The translations under genes and the position numbers were made by a program. Under the pieces are notes generated by a model that did no database searches, was not told the DNA's origin, and was given only the letters and a program-made list of their open reading frames with translations. 17,490 nucleotides of DNA from CAZNMF01 sp035547155 (GTDB lineage: Bacteria > Acidobacteriota > Vicinamibacteria > Vicinamibacterales > SCN-69-37), in the NCBI GenBank assembly GCA_035547155.1, contig DASZVJ010000234.1, positions 1 to 17,490 on the forward strand, read 5' to 3'. Positions 1-9,631 of the stretch are shown here, piece by piece. Numbering within the stretch: the first letter of the stretch is position 1; each line of letters starts with the position of its first letter.

Positions 1-52
1 ACGCCCTTTTCGTTTGGGCGGAGCCTGTCCGGGCGAGCTCGGGCGTCGAGCG

Positions 53-135
53 CTTCGAGGCTTCAGGCGCTTCGCGGCTTGCGACTTGGGGCTCGCGGCG
101 CGGGCTTGGGGCTTGGACTGCGAGAGGCTTCTGGG
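53..135. repeat. Degenerate CTT-G-rich short tandem repeat
   Basis: This non-coding stretch is built from loosely repeated 7-9 nt units that begin with CTT and end in G-runs, such as CTTCGAGG, CTTCAGG, CTTCGCGG and CTTGGGG (twice). On the minus strand it reads as AAGCCCCAAGCC-like repeats. No reading frame through it resembles a protein, and it lies beyond the terminator of the exbD operon. It is probably a degenerate intergenic simple repeat. The repeats are seen directly; their function, if any, is unknown. Confidence 0.45.
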
Positions 136-149
136 ACGGAAGGGACACC

Positions 150-207
150 GTTCGTCGTCGCGCTGGCGAACGATAGCGACGGAGCCGGCTGGCGGCTCTA
201 AGCTATC
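150..207. other. Tandem inverted repeats / possible structured RNA or intergenic repeat
   Basis: Two back-to-back hairpins are visible. The first pairs GTTCG (150-154) with CGAAC (167-171). The second pairs GATAGC (172-177) with GCTATC (202-207) and, inside that, GAGCCG (182-187) with CGGCTC (193-198) around the loop GCTGG. The inner and outer helices are separated by an asymmetric 4/3-nt internal loop, as in folded RNAs. There is no U-tract on either side, so it is not an ordinary terminator. It could be a small structured RNA, a REP-like dispersed element, or the edge of a regulatory region for a gene to the left of the window. The remainder of 1-240 shows no credible gene. Confidence 0.35.
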
Positions 208-236
208 CCGACATCAGCATCGAGCTCGAGCGTGGA

Positions 237-286
237 CAAAACAGGAACAGGCCTGGCGGGCTTCATGAAGAAGCCCGCCCGGCCTG
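237..286 (-). terminator. Intrinsic terminator of the tonB-exbB-exbD-exbD operon
   Basis: A 17-bp stem with one mismatch pairs 248-264 with 270-286 around a 5-nt loop (265-269). Read on the minus strand, the stem is followed by a T-rich run (TTCCTGTTTTG). It lies about 50 nt beyond the stop codon of the last exbD, in the right orientation to end that operon. On the plus strand the stem is not followed by a T-run, so it is probably one-directional. Confidence 0.8.
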
Positions 287-337
287 TGTGTGTCTGGTGA
301 CCTTCGCGCGCTGGATGCGCAGGGAGGCGGTGGGCGG

Positions 338-808
338 CTAGTTGCCGCCCGCCGCTTCGCGGCGCATGCCGTCGGTGACGATGCCGACCTTCTCGACGCC
401 GCCGCCAACGGCGGCGTCGATGACGGCGATGATCTCCTGATAGCGCACCGAGGCCGCGCCGATCAGGAACAGCGTCTTCTCACGCCGTGTCTCATAGATC
501 TCGCGGAACCGGTTCGTCGCCATCGCAATCGGCACGTCCTGGTGGTTGATCATCAGCCGGTGATCGGCCGTGTACTCGGCCACGACCTGCGACAGGTCGG
601 TGGCCTGCTTCGTGTTCTTGCTCGTCTCGAGCGGCAGGTTGATGTCCAGGCCCTTCTGGGTCAGGGGCAACGCCGCCAGGAAGATGACGAGCAGCACGAG
701 CAGCACGTCGATCAGCGGCGTGACGTTCATGTCCGCCGACACCTCGGCCTTCTTGGCCGCGATGACGCGTTCGGCGCCGTGATGCTGATGTGGGTGACCG
801 CCGGCCAT
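338..808 (-). CDS. exbD: ExbD/TolR-family biopolymer transport protein (distal copy)
   Basis: This 156-residue protein has the ExbD/TolR layout: a short cytoplasmic N-terminus, one transmembrane helix (about 30-50) and a periplasmic domain. The family signature NVTPLIDVLLVLL is at 28-40, and D34 is the conserved membrane aspartate that ExbB/ExbD motors need to use the proton-motive force. The N-terminus is unusual in carrying a His-rich run (HPHQHH, 5-10). The start is an ATG that overlaps the upstream exbD stop in a TAATG arrangement, preceded by GGAGGAGG, which implies translational coupling. It is the last gene of the operon. With ExbB it should energise TonB for outer-membrane receptors. 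A TolR role is less likely beside tonB. Confidence 0.9.
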   Translation of the reverse strand: MAGGHPHQHHGAERVIAAKKAEVSADMNVTPLIDVLLVLLVIFLAALPLTQKGLDINLPLETSKNTKQATDLSQVVAEYTADHRLMINHQDVPIAMATNRFREIYETRREKTLFLIGAASVRYQEIIAVIDAAVGGGVEKVGIVTDGMRREAAGGN

Positions 809-1242
809 TAGTGTCCTCCTCCGGCGCCAGGCGCCGTCGACTCGGTGATCAATGCCACCGTCTCGATCTTCGCGCCGTGGAGCGCATCCATCATCTTCAT
901 GATGGCGCCGTACTGTGCGTCCTTGTCGCCCTTGAGATAGACGGTCTTGTCCGTCTTGGCGTCGAGAATCGACGTCAGGCGCTTGACGAGCTCGGGCTCG
1001 GACAACTCAATCGCGTTGATGTAGAGCCGGCCGGCCGCATCGACGTACACGGTGGTCTGGTCCTGCGTGTCCGGCTTCTGCGTGCCGTTGGTCGCCGAGG
1101 GCTTCACCATCGGCACGCCCTGCTGCAACAACGGGGCGATCAACATGACGATGATGAGCAGAACCAGCATCACGTCGACGAGCGGCGTGACGTTGATGTC
1201 GGATTTGACGCCGCCTTTGGCGCCGCCAACGTCCATTGCCAT
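808..1242 (-). CDS. exbD: ExbD/TolR-family biopolymer transport protein (proximal copy)
   Basis: This second ExbD-type protein has 144 residues, one transmembrane helix (about 18-42) and the signature NVTPLVDVMLVLL at 17-29, with the proton-conducting aspartate at D23. The periplasmic part differs clearly from its neighbour outside the membrane signature. The two are therefore not a recent duplication and may form a hetero-oligomer, as proposed for other systems with paired ExbDs. The ATG start has AAGGAG (around 1251-1256) at good spacing. It lies 84 nt after exbB, and its stop overlaps the start of the next exbD by one base. Confidence 0.9.
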   Translation of the reverse strand: MAMDVGGAKGGVKSDINVTPLVDVMLVLLIIVMLIAPLLQQGVPMVKPSATNGTQKPDTQDQTTVYVDAAGRLYINAIELSEPELVKRLTSILDAKTDKTVYLKGDKDAQYGAIMKMMDALHGAKIETVALITESTAPGAGGGH

Positions 1243-1326
1243 GACTGTGACTCCTTCAGTCTTCCATGCCCGGCGTGCCGGTCTCGCTACCTGTCAGCGA
1301 AGCCGGACACGCCCATAGGCGTAGTG

Positions 1327-1998
1327 CTAGGCGGTCTTCTTGATGAAGTAGTCGACGAGCTCCGACGACGAGTTGTCCATCTCGACGTTGAAGTACTCGA
1401 GCCGGCCCGTGAAGTAGTTGTACATCCAGACCGCCGGAATGGCGACGACGAGGCCAAGCGCGGTCTCGACGAGCGCTTCCGAGATACCGCCCGACACCGC
1501 ACCGAGGCCGCCGGCGCCGGTCGCCGCGATGCCCTGGAACGCCGAGATGACGCCGACGACCGTGCCGAGCAGTCCGACGAACGGCGCGGTCGCGCCGATC
1601 GTCGCGAGCGCGGGAATGCCCTTCTTCAGGTCATTGGCCGTGAGCGCCGTCGCGCGCTGAATGGCGCGCCGCACCGTATCGACCAGGTCGCTGCGCTCCA
1701 TCGATCCGCCCGCTTCCTGCTGGAACTGGTATTCCTGCAATCCCGCGAGCACGACCTTGGCGAGATGGCTGTACTGATACGTCTTGGCCTGCGAGACCGC
1801 CAGCGCGTCCTTCAGCCGGCCTTCCTTGAGGTGCTTCGCCACCTGCGGCGCGTAGAGCTTCGACTGTTTCCGCGCCTGCGAGAAAGTGTAGTAGCGCTCG
1901 ATCGCGACGCCAAACGACCACATCGACATGAACACCAGGACCACGCCTACGGCCTTGGCCACCGGGCCCATCTCCGACACCATCTTCATCACATCCAT
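1327..1998 (-). CDS. exbB: ExbB/TolQ/MotA-family proton channel protein
   Basis: This 223-residue inner-membrane protein has the ExbB topology: TM1 about 13-33, a cytoplasmic region, TM2 about 130-155 and TM3 about 172-195. The family block APFVGLLGTVVGVISAFQ (138-155) and the ISEALVETALGLVVAIP block (172-188) are intact, including E174, which matches the conserved glutamate of the ExbB channel. ExbB pentamers surround ExbD and turn proton flow into TonB movement. The ATG is preceded by CGGAGG at 7-nt spacing. It follows tonB by 123 nt and precedes two exbD genes. MotA or TolQ would be the alternatives, but tonB next door favours ExbB. Confidence 0.92.
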   Translation of the reverse strand: MDVMKMVSEMGPVAKAVGVVLVFMSMWSFGVAIERYYTFSQARKQSKLYAPQVAKHLKEGRLKDALAVSQAKTYQYSHLAKVVLAGLQEYQFQQEAGGSMERSDLVDTVRRAIQRATALTANDLKKGIPALATIGATAPFVGLLGTVVGVISAFQGIAATGAGGLGAVSGGISEALVETALGLVVAIPAVWMYNYFTGRLEYFNVEMDNSSSELVDYFIKKTA

Positions 1999-2121
1999 TT
2001 CCAGCCTCCGAAACCTGCCCGAGTTTTGGTCTACCTAGACAAATGAAGGGGCCCAGCGCCTGCGACCACGCCCGCCGGGCCCGCACGATTACGCTCGTTC
2101 TGTCGCCAATCCTGCCGCGCG

Positions 2122-2832
2122 CTATTGGAGCGCGAAGTTGACCGTGATCGTCATGATGACGTCCACGGGCACGCCGTTCAGGAGTGGCGGCGTGTACTTC
2201 CACTGCTTCACAGCCTCGACGGCCGCGTCCGTCATCCCCATGGGCTGCGGACGAAGGACCTTGACGTCTTTGACGTCGCCCTCCTTGGTGATGGTCGCCT
2301 CGAGGATGACCATGCCCTGGACCTTCGCCGCCTGCGCGATCTTCGGATAGATCGGATTCGGGTGCTTGACGGGCTTCGGCTCCTTGACCAGGCCGCCGAC
2401 GCGAATCGGCGCCGGGGGTGGAGGCGGAGGAGGCGGCGGCGCCATGCCAGCGACACCACCGGCCGCGCCGCTGAAGCTGCTGGAGATGCCGCCGACGACG
2501 GCCGTCATGCGCGGCGGCGGTTCAGGCTTGATCGTCTGCGGCGCTTCGATCGGCGCGGCAGACGGATTCGCCACGGGCTGTACCGGCTCCGGCGGCGGCG
2601 CAGCGGCCGGCGGCGGGGGCGGGGGTGGCGGCGGCGGGGGCGGCGGCGGCGCCGCCACGAACGCCATGACCGACTGCGGTGTCGGCAGCATGTCGGTCGC
2701 TAACAACGGAATGACGATGAGCGATCCCAACACGACCACGTGGGCCACGATCGACAGTGGCACCGTGTACCACTGCTTCGTCCCCACTTTGACCGAGGGA
2801 TCGACTACATCGCCGAACATCTCGCGTGGCAC
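2122..2832 (-). CDS. tonB: TonB energy-transducing protein, proline-rich
   Basis: TonB carries energy from ExbB/ExbD to outer-membrane receptors. The 236-residue protein has a membrane anchor (about 24-45) with the Ser-x3-His pair typical of TonB (S27, H31). A Pro-rich periplasmic linker follows, with uninterrupted runs of 14 prolines (62-75) and 9 prolines (132-140). A TonB C-terminal domain occupies about 149-236, with YPKIAQAAKVQG, a central GDV, WKYTPPLLNGVPV and a terminal beta-strand. The start is GTG at 2832: AAGGAGG sits 7 nt upstream, whereas the in-frame ATG four codons later is 19 nt away. A strong promoter lies about 150 nt upstream. No receptor gene is adjacent, so the substrate cannot be told. 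Confidence 0.92.
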   Translation of the reverse strand: MPREMFGDVVDPSVKVGTKQWYTVPLSIVAHVVVLGSLIVIPLLATDMLPTPQSVMAFVAAPPPPPPPPPPPPPPAAAPPPEPVQPVANPSAAPIEAPQTIKPEPPPRMTAVVGGISSSFSGAAGGVAGMAPPPPPPPPPAPIRVGGLVKEPKPVKHPNPIYPKIAQAAKVQGMVILEATITKEGDVKDVKVLRPQPMGMTDAAVEAVKQWKYTPPLLNGVPVDVIMTITVNFALQ

Positions 2833-2844
2833 GGGCGAACCTCC

Positions 2845-2916
2845 TTACACCGGATCTTGCTTACCCATCGAGCCACTCGGTCTTGACGCCGGCCACCAGC
2901 ACCGCTCGCGGGACAT
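2845..2916 (-). CDS. Possible 23-codon leader peptide ORF of tonB
   Basis: Inside the long 5' leader of tonB, an ATG preceded by GAGG at short spacing opens a 23-codon frame (MSRERCWWPASRPSG...). It ends in TAA directly abutting the tonB Shine-Dalgarno sequence (GTGTAAGGAGG). A ribosome terminating there would sit over the tonB ribosome-binding site, so the arrangement could couple or regulate tonB translation. It includes adjacent Trp codons and a Cys codon. A frame this short can arise by chance in GC-rich DNA. It is listed because of the stop/SD overlap, not because the peptide is recognised. Confidence 0.25.
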   Translation of the reverse strand: MSRERCWWPASRPSGSMGKQDPV

Positions 2917-2930
2917 GCCGTCCTCGCGGG

Positions 2931-2963
2931 GCGTCTGCCGCCCGCGCGCATTGCGTCTGCCGC
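2931..2963. repeat. 11-bp direct repeat in the tonB leader
   Basis: GCGTCTGCCGC occurs at 2931-2941 and again at 2953-2963. The two copies are 22 bp apart start to start, about two turns of B-DNA. They lie just downstream of the predicted tonB transcription start. They may be a regulator-binding site or RNA elements in the leader, or they may be chance. Confidence 0.35.
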
Positions 2964-2988
2964 TCACACCGATTTCGAAAGGCCCGGA

Positions 2989-3018
2989 ATTATAAGCAGA
3001 CCCCAAAAAATGTGTCAA
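2989..3018 (-). promoter_or_regulatory. Sigma-70-type promoter of the tonB operon
   Basis: On the minus strand a perfect -35 box TTGACA (3013-3018) and a perfect -10 box TATAAT (2989-2994) are separated by 18 nt, in a locally A/T-rich patch that stands out from the GC-rich surroundings. The expected start of transcription is near 2982, giving a leader of about 150 nt before the tonB GTG. It is one of the two clearest promoters in the window, so the tonB operon should be transcribed independently of the pyrophosphatase gene upstream. Confidence 0.8.
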
Positions 3019-3077
3019 TGAACTCAATGTACTCCGATTAGACACCGGGATCGCCAGAATGGCTCCTTCGGCCGCGA

Positions 3078-5549
<2,472 letters not shown>

Positions 5550-5599
5550 TGGGACACCCTTCTCCAGACGTGCGGTCCTGTTTGCGATTGCAGCCGCGT

Positions 5600-5605
5600 A
5601 GTGTA
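5600..5605 (-). promoter_or_regulatory. Possible -10 element for the pyrophosphatase gene
   Basis: The minus strand carries TACACT, four of six matches to the -10 consensus, in an A/T-richer patch within the 115-nt gap before hppA. It would give a leader of about 43 nt. No convincing -35 box lies at 16-18 nt, so the call is tentative. Confidence 0.3.
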
Positions 5606-5664
5606 ATCGCGAAAATCGTTTTCAGCACGCACGGATCGATTCGCCTCGTACGCCAATCGAGAGG

Positions 5665-6276
5665 TCATTCCTCATGACCAGCCCGCAGGCGTGCCGGTAA
5701 GCCCATTCCGCCGGTGAGGAACACGCGAATGCCCTCCTCGACCGACAGGTCGGGATAGGTCGCACGCGCCGGCGGGCACAGGATGATGTCGCCGAGATAG
5801 AGGTGATTGGTCGGCACGTACACGGCGAGCAACGTCTCCGGCCCGTTGCCGCGATCGATCGTGAACTCCTTGGTGAGGAAGCCCAGCACGAGCCCGCGCG
5901 CCTGATCCTCGACGAGCACCATCCGCTTGAAGCCGCCCTCGTTGTCGGGCGCGAAGGCGCTCACGAGCTGTTTCACCGGCGCGTAGATGGTCTTGAACAG
6001 CGGCACGTGCAGCAGCAGTTGTTCCCCGCGCTGCAGCAGGCGGCGGCCGAAGACATTGGTCGCGAGCGCACCGGCCGCGAGGACGATCAGGGCCGTCGTC
6101 GCCAGTCCGAGGCCGGGCACGTGCCGTCCAATCAGACGCTCACCGAGCCCACTCGTCAGGCCATCGGCCCATCGCACGACCCAGACGATCGCGACGACGC
6201 TGACGACGAGCGGCACGGTGACGAAGAATCCCGTGATGAAGCTGCGCCGCAGCCACTGCACTGCGCTCGCCGCCAT
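5665..6276 (-). CDS. DUF502 family membrane protein
   Basis: This 203-residue protein matches the DUF502 family (bacterial relatives of plant LIKE-COV proteins), whose biochemical role is not established. Two transmembrane helices are visible (about 13-35 and 57-77). A soluble domain follows, with the family's VPLFKTIYAPVKQLV (91-105), a FKRMVLVED strand (116-124) and the VPTNHLYLGDI block (154-164), a variant of the usual VPT...G motif. The ATG directly follows the uppP stop (TAGATG), so translation is probably coupled and it belongs to the tgt-sec-uppP operon as its last gene. An envelope role is likely from context only. A 6-bp hairpin overlaps the stop codon but lacks a U-tract. Confidence 0.85.
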   Translation of the reverse strand: MAASAVQWLRRSFITGFFVTVPLVVSVVAIVWVVRWADGLTSGLGERLIGRHVPGLGLATTALIVLAAGALATNVFGRRLLQRGEQLLLHVPLFKTIYAPVKQLVSAFAPDNEGGFKRMVLVEDQARGLVLGFLTKEFTIDRGNGPETLLAVYVPTNHLYLGDIILCPPARATYPDLSVEEGIRVFLTGGMGLPARLRAGHEE

Positions 6277-7077
6277 CTAGCGCCACCCGGCCGCCAGCGC
6301 GGCGAAGAGCGCCAGGCCCGCGATGATGCGGTACCACGCGAACGGCGCGAACCCGGATCGGCTCACGAAACGCAGAAATGGCTTCACCACGAGCCACGAG
6401 GCGAGAAAGGCCATCACGAAGCCGATCGCGATCTCGACGCCGAGGCCGGTGCCGAGATCGTGGCGCCCCTTCCACAGCTCGTGTCCCGAGGCCGCGGCCA
6501 TCGTCGGCATCGCGAGAAAGAACGACAGCTCCGCCGCGGCGGCGCGATCGAGGCCGAGCAGCAGGCCGCCGACGATCGTCGCGCCGGATCGCGAGACGCC
6601 AGGCACGAGCGCCAGCGCCTGGCAGGTGCCCACACCGAACGCGCGCGGCAGCGGCGTCTCTGATGCGTCGTGGACCACTGGCGCGGGCCTGAAGCGCTCC
6701 GCGAGCAGCATGATGACGCCGCCGACAATGAACGACACGGCGATGACGGCCGGGCTCGCGTAGAGCACACGCTTGACGAAGTCGCCGAACAACAAGCCGG
6801 CAATGGCGGCCGGAACGAACGCGATGGCGATCATCGCGGCAAAGCGCCGTGCCGCGGGATTGGAGGGCAGCCCGGTCACGACGGCCAGCAGCTTCCACCG
6901 GTAGATCCACATCACGGCGAGGATGGACCCGAACTGGATGGTCGTGTTGAAGACGCCGCCGGGATCGTCGAACCGCAGCCAGCGGCCGACGATCAGCAGA
7001 TGCGCCGTCGACGAGATCGGCAGGAACTCGGTGACGCCTTGAACGGCGCCGAGCAGCGCGGCCGTCAGATAGCTCAC
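6277..7077 (-). CDS. uppP: Undecaprenyl-diphosphate phosphatase (UppP/BacA)
   Basis: UppP dephosphorylates undecaprenyl pyrophosphate, regenerating the lipid carrier for peptidoglycan and other envelope polymers. Over-production gives bacitracin resistance. The 266 residues have the usual length and polytopic pattern. Both catalytic motifs are intact: QGVTEFLPISSTAHL (13-27, with E17) and PGVSRSGATI (159-168, with R163). The start is GTG at 7077, 19 nt after the secF stop, with only a weak GGAA as a ribosome site. The next gene begins directly at its stop codon. Its place within a sec gene cluster suggests co-expression of export and cell-wall lipid recycling. Confidence 0.95.
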   Translation of the reverse strand: MSYLTAALLGAVQGVTEFLPISSTAHLLIVGRWLRFDDPGGVFNTTIQFGSILAVMWIYRWKLLAVVTGLPSNPAARRFAAMIAIAFVPAAIAGLLFGDFVKRVLYASPAVIAVSFIVGGVIMLLAERFRPAPVVHDASETPLPRAFGVGTCQALALVPGVSRSGATIVGGLLLGLDRAAAAELSFFLAMPTMAAASGHELWKGRHDLGTGLGVEIAIGFVMAFLASWLVVKPFLRFVSRSGFAPFAWYRIIAGLALFAALAAGWR

Positions 7078-7096
7078 GGCGCGGTCGTTCCGGGGC

Positions 7097-8053
7097 TCAG
7101 GCGCGTGCGCGCCGCTTGACGTCCGCGGGCTTGGTCACCGCGGCGAGCGTCGGCGGCGTCCGCCGGCTCAGGATGATCGCAATCGACGCCGCGATGAACA
7201 CGGTCGAGTACGTGCCCGTGATGATGCCGACGATCATCGTGAACGCGAAGCTCCGCAGCACTTCGCCGCCGAAGATGAAGAGCGAGATCACGGCGAGGAA
7301 CGTCGTGCCCGACGTGATGATCGTGCGGCCCAGCGTCTGATTGACGGCGTCGTTGACGACCTTGTCCAGCGGATCGCGCCGGTGCGCCCGCTGGTTCTCG
7401 CGCACGCGGTCGAAGACGACGATCGTGTCGTTCACCGAATAGCCGGCGATCGTGAGAATCGCAGCGACGACGTTCAGCGACAGCTCGTAGTGGAACCAGC
7501 TCAGGAGCACGAGCGTGATGAGAATGTCGTGGAACGTCGCGACGATCGCGCCGACGGCGAACGTGAATCGGAAGCGGAACGCGACGTAGATCAGGATGCC
7601 GCCGAGCGCGGTCAGCGTCGCCCAGATGCCCTTACGCTGCAGATCGGCGCCGACGGTCGGCCCGACGAGATCCGTCCGCTGGGGTGTGAACTCGCCGAGG
7701 TTCGCCGTGCGAATCGCCTGTTCGACCCGGTTCGCGCCTTCGTTGAGGTTCGCCTGCTCGGTGCCCTTGAGCGGCAGCCGGATCATGATGTCGTTCTTGG
7801 TGGGATCGTTCCCGAAGCGCTGCACGACGGCATCGGCGCCGTACGGCCCGAGGGCGGTGCGCACCGCGTCCTCGCCAACCGGGTTCGCGAACCGCAGCAC
7901 GACGACCGTGCCGCCGGTGAAGTCGATGCCGAGCGGGACCCCGCCGCGCAGGAACACCGTGGCGACACCGGCCCAGATGATCCCGATCGACAGGATCAGG
8001 GCGTGCCAGCGCCACTTGATGAAGTTGTAATTCGCGTTGTGAAAGATACGCAT
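7097..8053 (-). CDS. secF: Protein translocase subunit SecF
   Basis: SecF works with SecD as an RND-type accessory of SecYEG, using the proton-motive force to pull proteins across the inner membrane. The 318-residue protein has TM1 (about 15-36), the signature GIDFTGGT (42-49) at the start of the periplasmic domain, then five more helices from about 143. The functional TM4 region GYSVNDTIVVFDRVREN is at 204-220, including the conserved D209, and FHD at 174-176 is also typical. A GGGAG ribosome site lies in the 18-nt gap from secD. The basic tail (DVKRRARA) is cytoplasmic. Confidence 0.96.
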   Translation of the reverse strand: MRIFHNANYNFIKWRWHALILSIGIIWAGVATVFLRGGVPLGIDFTGGTVVVLRFANPVGEDAVRTALGPYGADAVVQRFGNDPTKNDIMIRLPLKGTEQANLNEGANRVEQAIRTANLGEFTPQRTDLVGPTVGADLQRKGIWATLTALGGILIYVAFRFRFTFAVGAIVATFHDILITLVLLSWFHYELSLNVVAAILTIAGYSVNDTIVVFDRVRENQRAHRRDPLDKVVNDAVNQTLGRTIITSGTTFLAVISLFIFGGEVLRSFAFTMIVGIITGTYSTVFIAASIAIILSRRTPPTLAAVTKPADVKRRARA

Positions 8054-8071
8054 GACGCTCTGACTCCCGGC

Positions 8072-9628
8072 CTACACGCTCAACTGCGTCGCGCCGGCCG
8101 GCCGCCGCGAAAGGATGAACTCGAACAACGTGCGCGAGACGAACACCGACGTGAACACGTTCGACACCAGGCCGAAGAACAGCGTCGTCGCGAATCCGCG
8201 GATCGGGCCGGTGCCGAACTGGAACAGGAACGCCGCGGCGATGAGCGACGACACGTGCGTGTCGACGATCGTGATGAAGACGCGGTCGAAGCTGGCCGCG
8301 ATCGCCTGCCGCGCGCTTCGTTTGGCGTCCAGCTCCTCACGGATGCGCTCGAAGATCAGCACGTTCGAGTCGACGCCCATGCCGATCGTCAGCACGAAGC
8401 CGGCGATGCCGGGCAGCGTCATGACCGCGCCGAGATACGACATGAAGCCGAGCAGGATGATCAGGTTGAGCGCGATCGAGACGAACGCGTTGATGCCAGA
8501 CAGCCGGTAGTACAGGAGCATGAACGTCGTGACGAGCGCGAGGCCGATGAGCGACGCCATGATGCCGTCGCGCACCGAGTCGGCGCCGAGCGTGGGGCCG
8601 ACCTCACGCTGCTCGACGTACGTCAGCGACGCCGGCAGCGCGCCCGATCGCAGCACGAGCGCCAGGTCCTGCGCTTCCTGTTGCGTGAACCGGCCCGTGA
8701 TGCGGCCCTCGGCATCGATGGCGCTCTCGATCACCGGCGCCGACTGGATATGGTGGTCGAGGATGATCGCGAGCTGCCGGTTGATGTTCTCGCGCGTCAG
8801 CCGGCCGAACTTCGCCGCGCCCTCGCTGTTCAGCGTGAAGCTCACCGCCGGCGTGTTGTATTGATCGACGGTCGGCCGCGCGTTCCGCAGATCGCGGCCC
8901 GTGACGCCGGCCACCTTGCGCACGAGATAGAACGACTCGGCCGTCGACCCGGCTGAGCCCGCGCCGGACACGACCTCCAGGTCCGGCGGCACCTGACCGT
9001 TGTAGGACTGCAGGAGCGACGCCTGATCGGGGGCCGGCCCCGCCTCGACGATCTTCAGCTCCAACTGGGCCGGGTTGCCGATGATCTCCTGCGCATGCGC
9101 GACGTCTTTCAGGCCCGGCAGCTGGACGATGATCTGATCACCCGACGTGCCGTAGGGCGCGACGACCGGCTCCGACACGCCGAGCTCGTTGACGCGGCGC
9201 TCGATCGTCTGCACCGACTGCGTCACCGCCTCCTGCCGCGTCTGCACGACGACGTTCGGCTTCATGTGGAACACGTACGTCCCGTTGCCCTGCGCTTCGC
9301 GCGTGTAGGACGTGCTGGTGACGGGATCGGCGATCGCCCTGAACTGCTGATCGCTCTCGCGCGGAACGCCGGCGACCGTAAAGTCCGTCAGGTTCGGCGT
9401 CGTCGTGACGGTGATGCCTTTGTCCTTGAGCGCCTGGCGCAGTTGCTCGGACGACGTCGTCGTCTCGAGCTTCAGCGCTTCGTCGGTCTGCACGGCGAGG
9501 AGGAAATGGACGCCGCCCTGCAGGTCGAGGCCGAGGCTGATCTTCCGCGACGGCGGCGTGAACGACCAGACCGCCAGGCCTGTCACGCCCAGGATCACGG
9601 CCAGCTTCCAGCGAAGATTCTTGGACAT
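8072..9628 (-). CDS. secD: Protein translocase subunit SecD
   Basis: This is the SecD partner of the SecDF export motor. The 518-residue protein has TM1 (about 8-24), the P1 signature GLDLQGGVHFLL (33-44), a large periplasmic domain to about 350 and five C-terminal helices. LRSGALPA (326-333) is conserved. The TM4 block GMGVDSNVLIFERIREE (416-432) contains the functional aspartate D420. Ser replaces the commoner Ala after that Asp. The start ATG is only 3 nt beyond the yajC stop and has no obvious Shine-Dalgarno sequence, so translation is probably coupled to yajC. The order yajC-secD-secF is the classical one. Confidence 0.96.
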   Translation of the reverse strand: MSKNLRWKLAVILGVTGLAVWSFTPPSRKISLGLDLQGGVHFLLAVQTDEALKLETTTSSEQLRQALKDKGITVTTTPNLTDFTVAGVPRESDQQFRAIADPVTSTSYTREAQGNGTYVFHMKPNVVVQTRQEAVTQSVQTIERRVNELGVSEPVVAPYGTSGDQIIVQLPGLKDVAHAQEIIGNPAQLELKIVEAGPAPDQASLLQSYNGQVPPDLEVVSGAGSAGSTAESFYLVRKVAGVTGRDLRNARPTVDQYNTPAVSFTLNSEGAAKFGRLTRENINRQLAIILDHHIQSAPVIESAIDAEGRITGRFTQQEAQDLALVLRSGALPASLTYVEQREVGPTLGADSVRDGIMASLIGLALVTTFMLLYYRLSGINAFVSIALNLIILLGFMSYLGAVMTLPGIAGFVLTIGMGVDSNVLIFERIREELDAKRSARQAIAASFDRVFITIVDTHVSSLIAAAFLFQFGTGPIRGFATTLFFGLVSNVFTSVFVSRTLFEFILSRRPAGATQLSV

Positions 9629-9631
9629 AGA

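Noticed and set aside
14..268. An 84-codon plus-strand frame at the left end
   Set aside because: It reads through the simple repeat, the tandem hairpins and the operon terminator, has no ribosome site and resembles no protein.
3050..3075. GATCGC/GCGATC inverted repeat after the pyrophosphatase stop as a terminator
   Set aside because: The stem is only 6 bp with a long loop and no T-run. Termination there may be Rho-dependent or absent.
5663..5679. A 6-bp hairpin GGTCAT/ATGACC overlapping the DUF502 stop codon, as an operon terminator
   Set aside because: The stem is short and no U-tract follows on the minus strand, so it cannot be called an intrinsic terminator.
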